Assembly (NCBI GenBank): GCA_021807125.1
Contig: JAKAPK010000001.1
Location: 246,354-310,353, forward strand
Direction: 5' to 3'
DNA: 64,000 bases
Origin: Nanobdellota archaeon
Lineage (GTDB): Archaea > Nanobdellota > Nanobdellia > Parvarchaeales > Parvarchaeaceae
A program made the translations under genes and the position numbers. Positions 51,703 to 59,856 of the stretch are shown in pieces (position 1 is the first letter of the stretch; each line of letters starts with the position of its first letter). The notes beneath the pieces are model-generated. The model saw only the letters and a list, made by a program, of their open reading frames with translations. It was not told the DNA's origin and searched no databases.

Positions 51703-52680
51703 ATGATAGCACCGAAATTAAAAGCTGGAGACGGAGTAAGGATAATCGCGCCTGCAAGAAGCAGGAAACTGCCATTCATAAGCGATGATATAAAAAAAGA
51801 TGCGCTCCAAAATCTTGAGAAACTCGGCTTAAGTGTAAGTTTTGGAAAACATATAGATGAAGTAGACGAATTTTATTCTACAAGCGTAGAACACCGGCTT
51901 GAAGACCTGCACGACGCATTTGCTGACAAAAACGTTAAAGCGATATTGACCGTGATAGGCGGCTTCAATTCGAACCAGCTTCTTCAATACATAGACTACA
52001 AACTAATAAAAAAGAATCCGAAGATACTTTGCGGATATTCTGATATTACAGCGCTACAACACGCTATATATAAGGAGACTGGCCTGGTTACCTATTCCGG
52101 TCCGCATTATTTCACCTTCGGGAGACCTCCGTTTTATGATTACACTGTGGATTACTTTAAGAAATGTCTTTTTGATGATAAACCTTTCGAAATAATGCCG
52201 GCTAAACTGGTCGGTGAGCATTCCTCAAAGGAGTCCATCGAAATAGAGTACCAAAATTCCGGTTTTTGGCTATTTCAGAAAGGCACTGCGAAAGGCAAAA
52301 TACTCGGTGCGAATTTGTGCACATTAAATCTCTTACAAGGTACAGAATTCATGCCCGATATACGAAATTGCATACTCTTTGTGGAGGACGATGGCGTTAG
52401 CGACAAAGTGACATTTGACAGGGACCTGCAGTCTCTCATGCAGCTGCCAGGCGCAAAGAGTATAAAGGCCCTGGTTATAGGCCGCTTTCAGAAAGAAAGC
52501 GACATAAGTATGGATATCCTAGAAAGGATAATACGCAGCAAAAAGGAACTCAAAAAGGTACCTATAATTGCAAATGTTGACTTCGGACATACATATCCTA
52601 TGATAACTTACCCAATAGGCGGAGAAGCGAGCATAAAGATTGGAAATGAATCTGCTGAACTCAAGATAATCAAGCATTAA
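51703..52680 (+). CDS. S66 family peptidase (LD-carboxypeptidase / MccF-like)
   Basis: GDGVRIIAPARSRKL; TVIGGFNSNQLLQYIDY; LCGYSDITALQHAIYKETGLVTYSGPHYFTFG; VEDDGVS; GHTYPMITYPIGG. Confidence 0.92.
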   Translation: MIAPKLKAGDGVRIIAPARSRKLPFISDDIKKDALQNLEKLGLSVSFGKHIDEVDEFYSTSVEHRLEDLHDAFADKNVKAILTVIGGFNSNQLLQYIDYKLIKKNPKILCGYSDITALQHAIYKETGLVTYSGPHYFTFGRPPFYDYTVDYFKKCLFDDKPFEIMPAKLVGEHSSKESIEIEYQNSGFWLFQKGTAKGKILGANLCTLNLLQGTEFMPDIRNCILFVEDDGVSDKVTFDRDLQSLMQLPGAKSIKALVIGRFQKESDISMDILERIIRSKKELKKVPIIANVDFGHTYPMITYPIGGEASIKIGNESAELKIIKH

Positions 52681-52717
52681 GTCGATTATTTATACAACAT
52701 GTTTTCTATACAATATT

Positions 52718-53182
52718 ATGGGGGAAATGGAAGAAGTTGGTATAAGCAGTTTAGATGAGCTTGTCGAACTTAAAAAACAGGAAGCCGTATCAAAAGGCAT
52801 ATATGAAACCGCGTACGAAGTAGCTAAAAAATACGGTAGCTTCAGAGGAGGTCATACTTTATTATATGAAGAGCGCGAGCCGAACGGCAAATTCCTCGGT
52901 ATAATCCCTAAGACTAAACGCATATTTGCCATAGAATACGATGAAGTGAGAGACCTTTACTGCGGCATTTATAGCAGGCATATGAAAATATACGAAGGAA
53001 ATAATTTGATCTTTAAAGCGGATGCAGAAGACTTTGAAGGACTGGCCCGAGTTTGGGGGTGGAGTGACCCAAAAATAGAACGTTATATATCTTCTGAAGG
53101 CTGGGAAAAGCACCTCAAAGACCTACTTTTTAATGGGCCTAAACCGTTGCAGGAAAGAGTCCGCGAGAACTTTAATCTGTAA
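52718..53182 (+). CDS. Hypothetical protein
   Basis: 154 aa, no family recognised. Confidence 0.5.
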   Translation: MGEMEEVGISSLDELVELKKQEAVSKGIYETAYEVAKKYGSFRGGHTLLYEEREPNGKFLGIIPKTKRIFAIEYDEVRDLYCGIYSRHMKIYEGNNLIFKADAEDFEGLARVWGWSDPKIERYISSEGWEKHLKDLLFNGPKPLQERVRENFNL

Positions 53183-53264
53183 TTTCCGTCTTTTGGGAAA
53201 ATCTCACGCTTAATTTCAAATGTTTCCTTAAAGCTTTAAATCTTTTTAGTGTTTACACATCAAT

Positions 53265-53561
53265 ATGAATCGAAATATAAGCATGGAATATTCGGAAATA
53301 GCGGAAAGTTTTTCCAAGTATTTAAGTGCTGAAATGGGGAAAAAAATAGATGCGATAATTATCTATGGATCGGTTGCCAGAAAACAAGCGAAAAAGGCAA
53401 GTGATATAGACCTTATGATCGTTACCAAATACGCAAATAGCCCGGGCTTTATAAGGAAATTATATCACATAAAAGGCACATTTGAGCAGCTTGGGGATTT
53501 CAAGTTCCTAATATCACTATTTGTCATAACGCCGGAGACGTTAAAAAAGGAAAAAAAATGA
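53265..53561 (+). pseudogene. MNT-type nucleotidyltransferase domain, apparently frameshifted at an A8 run
   Basis: IIYGSVARKQAKKASDIDLMIV (GSxAR..xSDIDLxV); shifted frame after the A-run continues MNTPFIANVKSDAVRLYGKKVI*. Confidence 0.65.
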
Positions 53562-53606
53562 ATACCCCGTTTATAGCGAATGTAAAAAGCGATGCTGTAA
53601 GGCTGT

Positions 53607-53726
53607 ATGGAAAAAAGGTCATCTAAAGGCTTGCTTGAGAGTTATTTGAATCTCGCGGATAAGACTCTCGGCTACGATTATGAGAAAAACAATAAACACA
53701 AAAATATAAAATATCTAAAGAGATAA
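53607..53726 (+). pseudogene. Short HEPN-like N-terminal fragment
   Basis: MEKRSSKGLLESYLNLADKTLGYDYEKNNKHKNIKYLKR*, directly following the MNT frame. Confidence 0.35.
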
Positions 53727-54017
53727 GATAGCTAGATTAGTTCGCGAAAGATCGGTTTTCTCAATAAAAAGACACTCAATTCTCCTTTTAGGATAATAGA
53801 TATGCACTTTATTCCTCTCCAAAACAAGTACCCCTATAAAAGGTATCCTCGACACTTGATGTGGATCAAAGGCCCACTTTACCCTATTTTAGGCCATTTT
53901 CTAACCTACAAAGGTATCCGATAGGTGCCTTTATGGGTACTGTGGTATCTATTTTGTACGGTTTCAGATACTATTGTAAAAGGTACCAAAAGAGCTAAAA
54001 AGCACCAAAATCAGACT

Positions 54018-54497
54018 TTATGCTATAAACCAATGCATAAATGGTGCCCCTTTATCGAAAGCAGCACCCAGCTTCTTATAAAATTTTATCGCCGATTTAT
54101 TCTTATCCCAAACACAAAAGTAGACCGCAAAGCCCCCTTTCTTTTTACATATGTCCGCAGCTCGCTTCATTAATAATTTACCTACGCCTTGGCCGCGCGC
54201 ATATGAGCTAACAAACAAATCGACTACATGTATTACCGGTCCCAACATCTCATCCGGATCGTATCCAAAATGATAACAGAGATATCCGACAGGAACACCG
54301 CCTTTTTTTGCTATCAACGTATAGAACAGGCGCTTCTTACCAAAGCCGTAACGCATGAAGGCTTTTTGCCGCTTTTGGGCATAGTTTTTACGTTTCTTGG
54401 TAGTAAGACTCTGCAGGTATGCATCAAATTCTTTCTGAAGTCTAAACACATCTATTGCATCGGATTTCCTGGCAGGCACGATTTCGATTTTGACCAT
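54018..54497 (-). CDS. GNAT family N-acetyltransferase
   Basis: VDLFVSSYARGQGVGKLLMKRAADICKKKGGFAVYFCVWDKNKSAIKFYKKLGA. Confidence 0.9.
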   Translation of the reverse strand: MVKIEIVPARKSDAIDVFRLQKEFDAYLQSLTTKKRKNYAQKRQKAFMRYGFGKKRLFYTLIAKKGGVPVGYLCYHFGYDPDEMLGPVIHVVDLFVSSYARGQGVGKLLMKRAADICKKKGGFAVYFCVWDKNKSAIKFYKKLGAAFDKGAPFMHWFIA

Positions 54498-54638
54498 ATG
54501 ATAACTTACTGTAAACGAATTATATAAATATTAAAATTGATTCGAGCGGAATTAGAGGGGGGTAAAATTGCCATTTTGATGCTTTTTGACGGTAAATTAA
54601 GTCTCAACTATGCTTTTTAGCTGTGCTATGTCCTTGAT

Positions 54639-55097
54639 CTATACTTCTTTATGAGGACATTCTTCAAATGCTTTTTTGCACGCCTTACAATTGTCCTGAT
54701 TGCGATTATGTAAAGTTTCTCTTATTACCCTTGCTTTAGTAGGGGCGAATAAAAGATACTCAACGTAGTGTTTTACGCCGTCGTACCCACGACTTTTAGC
54801 TAAACTATTAAGAACATCGTCTCCTTTCATGTCTGCAGCAGCGAGTTCTGGGTCTTTTTCTTCTAACAAATCCAGAATTTTCACGCGTCTTAAACGTATT
54901 GTGTAAGTTACAGGTAAACTATGACGATTACGACGTTCTTCGGCGTGCGTATGAGCATATAGCCCGGCTTCATGCTTGCAATCGGTAAGATAAAGCCCAT
55001 AGCCAAACCTGCCATTGCTTTCGTGCAACACATCCATCAGACTCGAAACACCCCTGTAAAGCGTAAGGTCTTTGATTTTTCCCATAGTTTTGATCAT
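54639..55097 (-). CDS. ADP-ribosyltransferase-fold-like protein with C-terminal Cys cluster
   Basis: LTLYRGVS; GYGLYLTDCKHEAGLYAH; YTIRLRRVKILDL; SRGYDGVKHYVEYLLFAPTKARVI; CKACKKAFEECPHK. Confidence 0.6.
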   Translation of the reverse strand: MIKTMGKIKDLTLYRGVSSLMDVLHESNGRFGYGLYLTDCKHEAGLYAHTHAEERRNRHSLPVTYTIRLRRVKILDLLEEKDPELAAADMKGDDVLNSLAKSRGYDGVKHYVEYLLFAPTKARVIRETLHNRNQDNCKACKKAFEECPHKEV

Positions 55098-55172
55098 TAA
55101 CGGTTTAAGTTATAATTTTAATGTAAGATTCGAAGAGATATATAAGCATTAAACGCCCTTTTTGACTGGAAG

Positions 55173-55808
55173 CTAAGGAGTGCACATTGACCTCGGACCG
55201 TACATCGGGACACCAAGGACCATCTCTCTCTTACCGCCAAGGTTTCTATATATATCCCACCATCCATGTCCGTGGGCCGCTTCTAGATCGTTTCGATACC
55301 CGTGTATTATCCTATCCAGCTTGTGGGCTTCTTCGTGTATTATGGTCTGTTTTAATCCCGTACGGCCTTGTGAATACGGCGTACCTATCAGGGCATCCCT
55401 GATCACTAACACTAAATTTATCCTTATTTCCCCGGTTACTTGATTATAGTCTGCTTCTTTGTCTCTCGACAACAAGGCGATATGATAACTATGTGGTTCG
55501 GGAAGGATCAATGATTTCGGAAGCTTTAAACTTTCAATATAATTTCTATATTTTGGGTTATTCGTGTAAGAATCTCTGACTTCCCAGATTCTTTCAGCAA
55601 GCCGACTTTCCAGCATTTCGAGTGTTATTTTACCTTTCAATGGAGCCAAGCCCATCCAATTTACAAGGGCCCTCTCAAGGTCGGATTTTGTGACGTCTGA
55701 GTAAGGCGCTTGCTCACCCCGATACGTCCAATTGTAATGATCCGGTACTTTTATTCTACTCAGGTCTAAAATACCTTCTATTGGTCTTTTTTTCATAGTT
55801 TTGATCAT
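55173..55808 (-). CDS. Zincin-like metallopeptidase (HExxH; SprT/WLM-like)
   Basis: LKQTIIHEEAHKLDRIIHGYRNDLEAAHGHGWWDIYRNLGG. Confidence 0.65.
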   Translation of the reverse strand: MIKTMKKRPIEGILDLSRIKVPDHYNWTYRGEQAPYSDVTKSDLERALVNWMGLAPLKGKITLEMLESRLAERIWEVRDSYTNNPKYRNYIESLKLPKSLILPEPHSYHIALLSRDKEADYNQVTGEIRINLVLVIRDALIGTPYSQGRTGLKQTIIHEEAHKLDRIIHGYRNDLEAAHGHGWWDIYRNLGGKREMVLGVPMYGPRSMCTP

Positions 55809-55836
55809 TAACCAATAATATTAAGTTAATTTAGAT

Positions 55837-56322
55837 TTAAGGACGTATATATGGATTCCAATACTCTGAGTTGCTTAATACTCTTACTTTCGGTTTCAGC
55901 ATCATCCGTTCGATTGCGTCATTTGCAGCGTCAAAATCATCATGCGTGTACGATATTATGCCGAACGCGTTCTTCAGCACCAGTTTCTGGTCATTTTCGT
56001 TGTATCGTCCTATACCTAGATAAGCTATCTGCGCCTTATATCTTGCAGGATGATGGACCTTTCCGTCGGCATGCATCAGTTCGTGAAGCAGGGAACGGTC
56101 GATAACACGCCACGAGGCTTCTTCTACAGGTAATCTTGTTTTCTGTGTGTATTGATATAACGGAAGATGCATTAGCCTGTTCACATAAATGGATATGCTG
56201 CCGCCCGGAAGCATCATTGCCGTGATACTATCGTCCGCAGTACCCTCATAAGATCTTGATGTGTAATTTACCCGTGCCGGTGGTTTGATCTTTAGAATTC
56301 CTTCTATAAATCGCTTTATCAT
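55837..56322 (-). CDS. Zincin-like metallopeptidase (HExxH), paralog of 55173..55808
   Basis: SLLHELMHADGKVHHPARYKAQIAYLG; N-terminus MIKRFIEGILKI comparable to MIKTMKKRPIEGILDL. Confidence 0.65.
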   Translation of the reverse strand: MIKRFIEGILKIKPPARVNYTSRSYEGTADDSITAMMLPGGSISIYVNRLMHLPLYQYTQKTRLPVEEASWRVIDRSLLHELMHADGKVHHPARYKAQIAYLGIGRYNENDQKLVLKNAFGIISYTHDDFDAANDAIERMMLKPKVRVLSNSEYWNPYIRP

Positions 56323-56996
56323 GTTTTTACCGCCGGAACGTATTTTGTGCGACTCTGCTTCATGTAGCTTAAGCCTAAATCAACGCCTAAAATTATTGTT
56401 GCAGCACCGATCAGACCTTCAACCACATTCGATACTGGAGCACTATAGAGAATATCATTAACGACAGGCAAGAAGGATTGTGCTCCTATATATAGCCCGC
56501 CTGCCAGAAGTCCCAACGATGCTGCAGCTTTAGCATATAGGCTGCCGGAAGTCGATTTGTAACCGCTTGGAAATTTCGTACTTTCATGGATATAAGATCT
56601 TGCAGCAATTGTTCCTACGCCTAACAAAGCAGCCGCTGTCAATATTCCCAATGTATTGTTAGGCCCTCCGGAAATGCCTGTAGAAACGAAGAAAGAAGAT
56701 ATTCTATGGAACAGAGGATTTGAATAAATCTGACAGAAGATTCCGCACTGTCCCGGCGCTGCGGAAACGGATGTTGGCGTGCTGACCGCTCCGACGTCGT
56801 TTAACCTATCTAAAGTATCGACTTCTGTTAGACCTGTTCCTGAACTTAAGCCGAGTACGGCCAATAGGTGCTTTGGTTTGATAACGCGAATATTGCTCTT
56901 GTGATTCGTCAGACTGTCTTCTAAGGTGTTTTTTGCCATCTTAAGCGGTATAAGAGAATATATTATATAAGTACTTTTGTTGCTGATAACTTGCAT
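56319..56996 (-). CDS. Multi-TM membrane protein
   Basis: Several hydrophobic segments; overlaps 55837..56322 start by 4 nt (translational coupling). Confidence 0.55.
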   Translation of the reverse strand: MQVISNKSTYIIYSLIPLKMAKNTLEDSLTNHKSNIRVIKPKHLLAVLGLSSGTGLTEVDTLDRLNDVGAVSTPTSVSAAPGQCGIFCQIYSNPLFHRISSFFVSTGISGGPNNTLGILTAAALLGVGTIAARSYIHESTKFPSGYKSTSGSLYAKAAASLGLLAGGLYIGAQSFLPVVNDILYSAPVSNVVEGLIGAATIILGVDLGLSYMKQSRTKYVPAVKT

Positions 56997-57053
56997 TAAA
57001 TCCTCTGGATAATAAAATATGAGCGGAAAATTTTTTCATGATTATAAACTGCC

Positions 57054-57506
57054 TCATGAACTATTCCCCGAAAAGCGCCTGCAGGTATCAGAAAACCCCT
57101 CTGGGTCCTCGCACACGGCACATCTGTATCCCTTACCATGGACCTGTCTTTCCACTATCCTGGCGTTATCCGTATCGAAAAGAAGATAAGTAGTGCCGAA
57201 ACGGTTTTCGCCCTTGACCACGTTGCAGTCTTTTGATCTTGCCAATTTCTCATAATCATTGTCTTCCACGGACTCATGCAAGCTATCGAGATCCAGTACT
57301 CTTGCATTCTCTATTCTTATCGTATAAGTAACAGGAGACTCTTTATTTCTCATAGAATGCCCGTGCGCGTAAATGTCCGCTTCATGCTTGAAATTAGTTA
57401 GATAGAGCCCTCTGTTCCAGCAGCCGTTCGTCTTTTTTAAGGCGCTCTCCAATCTGGAAACTCCCCTATAAAGCGTGATTTCTTTTTTCTCGATACTTTC
57501 ACCCAT
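57054..57506 (-). CDS. ADP-ribosyltransferase-fold-like protein, paralog of 54639..55097
   Basis: ITLYRGVSRLESAL; NRGLYLTNFKHEADIYAHGHS; VTYTIRIENARVLDL; TTYLLFDTDNARIV; CAVCEDPEGFSDTC. Confidence 0.55.
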   Translation of the reverse strand: MGESIEKKEITLYRGVSRLESALKKTNGCWNRGLYLTNFKHEADIYAHGHSMRNKESPVTYTIRIENARVLDLDSLHESVEDNDYEKLARSKDCNVVKGENRFGTTYLLFDTDNARIVERQVHGKGYRCAVCEDPEGFSDTCRRFSGNSS

Positions 57507-57697
57507 TTAATTATAATAGAAATCATTGAATAAATGGTTCACTACTTTTGTAAAGTCAATTTACTGCATTATCTATTGCATTTAATATGTTATTATATCA
57601 GTTTATTTGATATATTTATATATTAAAGTTATTAATATATTATCATACTATGCGCATATGACTTAAAGCTTATAAAGTCTAATTAAGCGTTTCATAT

Positions 57698-57717
57698 TTA
57701 TCCTACTAGTAGGATAA
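57698..57717. repeat. 20-bp perfect palindrome TTATCCTACTAGTAGGATAA
   Basis: Read directly; half-site TTATCCTACT also at 50840-50849. Confidence 0.9.
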
Positions 57718-57934
57718 GTAAGATTATATTATTACTGTTTACAAAAACGGAAAACTGCTTAATTCGGACGGAAATAAAGCGTTCACGATTACAACCAGTG
57801 AGAAATAATTTTGTCACAAACTGCATGTTGATTAGAATCAACGCACTCGACTTTATTATAATAAAGCGACCTTTTTAGTGATTCAAGATACTATTTCATG
57901 CTATCGATTACTATTACAAGTTATACTATATAGA

Positions 57935-58252
57935 TTAGAAACTGTCAAAATCGTCAGAAAAGTACTCGCTATTGATTCTTTGCATTCTGTATTTGGAGTA
58001 TGTTGAAACACCGAGGTCCTTATCGAGCATTAATTCCGCTAATTGTTTACCATTTATTAAAATTAGATGTAAGTTTGGCTGACTGGCTGCTGATTCCAAA
58101 GCTTCTTTTGTGAAATCAGAGGTCGTTATAAAAATACCTTTACTGCCTTTTTGATTTACAGCACCAGCAAACTTTTGTATGTCTGGTCTACTAATTGTAT
58201 TTTCCCATCGTTTTGCTTGTATATAAATTTTATCTAAGCCGAGGGTATCCAC
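57935..58252 (-). pseudogene. Mrr-type restriction endonuclease, N-terminally truncated
   Basis: LGLDKIYIQAKRWENTISRPDIQKFAGAVNQKGSKGIFITTSDFTKEAL (QxKR of Mrr catalytic domain); N-terminal domain missing. Confidence 0.7.
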
Positions 58253-58494
58253 ATATCTGAATCCAGATCAGACCAGCCAAAACATTCTGTAAGTAGATAT
58301 TCCGGTTTATACTTTTTTAACAGTTCTAGTTCGTAAGCTTTGTCCTCCAAACTTGTATGCGCCTCCCCGACTAGGATTATGTCATATTTACTAAGATCTT
58401 CGGTTAGTAATGGGTCTTTAGGTAGTTTTCCACACTTTTGGATATCAAAAACTAAAGATTCTAAATTATTAGCAGCTCCATCTTCTTTTACCAT
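58234..58494 (-). pseudogene. Truncated TraB/ChaN-like fragment abutting mrr
   Basis: IILVGEAHTSLEDKAYELELLKKYKPEYLLTECFG then abrupt end at the mrr junction. Confidence 0.5.
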
Positions 58495-58746
58495 ATATCA
58501 CTATAGAGTAGTAGTAATATATAAAGTTTTCAATACTTTAACTTTGGTTTACAAAGTCGACTTCTTGTTTATAAAGTCGCAGTTTTGTTTATATTCGATG
58601 GGCGTGATGGCACAAGTAACAGTGCTATATGTTGTAATTGGTGTTATCTAATACTTACCATTACAAATTTAATAAAAAGCCAAGTTATTTAAGTAGTACT
58701 ATACGGATAAAAAATTTATATACTAGATTCAATCTAATAAAAAACT

Positions 58747-59610
58747 ATGGAAAATGCGATTTCGGCACCGGTCTTTGATGAGATGGGGGAAGCGATTTCT
58801 GTTCTTTCAGAAACTGAAAAGGATGAGACTACGCGCGCGGTCAGGATAGCCCTAAATATGGTCGATAGAAACGAATTAAAAGAGATGTTTGACGACCCGG
58901 AAACTAAGAAAAAAATTGCAGATGACGTTAGCCAGAATATTCGTGAAAGTGGTCTTTTAGAGCTGCTTTATGACGAAACGCCAGACGATCAGATTGACGT
59001 AAGCACTATCACTGGGCAGATTTTAAACGCTACATTTGAAACGGCTTATAAGACTACATCTTACCTCATAGGTTCAAACCAAATAAAACCATACATAAGT
59101 AGATTAAGGGGCTATCTGGATAAGATACTAGTGTACGCGCGTGAAGAATTCAAGGATATTGATGACCTGCACAGCGGTGCTGTTCTTAAACACTTTCAAA
59201 AAGGATTCGACAGTATTATTGCGCTTATTCCGGAAAATCAACCATACCTGGTGTTACAGGACAAGATAGTAGATGAACTTGCACTTAGCGCAAAAAAGAG
59301 TGGCCTTGGAAGTGCTATTACACAACAGAATATAGACGCTGCCATAAGAAAGACAATCCCGACAAAGGCAGATTATACGAATTTTTACCAGGATTCTTAT
59401 AGGGAAATTAAGTTGATCGGACACACTATGATAAATAAACTTGGCGAGATCATTGCCAACGTTTTAAGGGATGTGACAGACGATGAGTCAGAGAGTGAAA
59501 TTTCCCCCATACAGTCCATGATGAATTCTATGTATACCGCAACAGAGAACGCATTTGAAAAAGTGATATTCTCAAAAAAAGAGAATGACGCAAAAAGAAT
59601 TTATGGCTAG
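58747..59610 (+). CDS. Hypothetical acidic alpha-helical protein
   Basis: 287 aa; TATA-like upstream; no family recognised. Confidence 0.6.
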   Translation: MENAISAPVFDEMGEAISVLSETEKDETTRAVRIALNMVDRNELKEMFDDPETKKKIADDVSQNIRESGLLELLYDETPDDQIDVSTITGQILNATFETAYKTTSYLIGSNQIKPYISRLRGYLDKILVYAREEFKDIDDLHSGAVLKHFQKGFDSIIALIPENQPYLVLQDKIVDELALSAKKSGLGSAITQQNIDAAIRKTIPTKADYTNFYQDSYREIKLIGHTMINKLGEIIANVLRDVTDDESESEISPIQSMMNSMYTATENAFEKVIFSKKENDAKRIYG

Positions 59611-59670
59611 CTTATAAAATTATACACAAATTATTAATTACCATATAATCTTGAGAGGTATAATGTCACT

Positions 59671-59811
59671 ATGACCGCTATCACAGTTACTGCTACCGGA
59701 TGGATGGTTGATATGGGCCTTATAAAAATAAATGACATATGGCTTTCTGAGGCTCCGCAAGGTGTTATATACAACGAACAGAAAGGTATGCGAGCTACTC
59801 TAATATACTAA
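59671..59811 (+). CDS. Small hypothetical protein (46 aa)
   Basis: MTAITVTATGWMVDMGLIKINDIWLSEAPQGVIYNEQKGMRATLIY*; not in ORF track. Confidence 0.25.
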   Translation: MTAITVTATGWMVDMGLIKINDIWLSEAPQGVIYNEQKGMRATLIY

Positions 59812-59856
59812 ACCTAGCTTACGAAGAACCTTGGCATGTGTCTGCTTGCAAAATTA

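Noticed and set aside
51603-51788. 61-aa ORF
   Set aside because: Overlaps the end of 51154-51645 and the start of the S66 peptidase in another frame; no motif.
58340-58651. 103-aa plus-strand ORF
   Set aside because: Antisense to the TraB-like fragment; no coding features.
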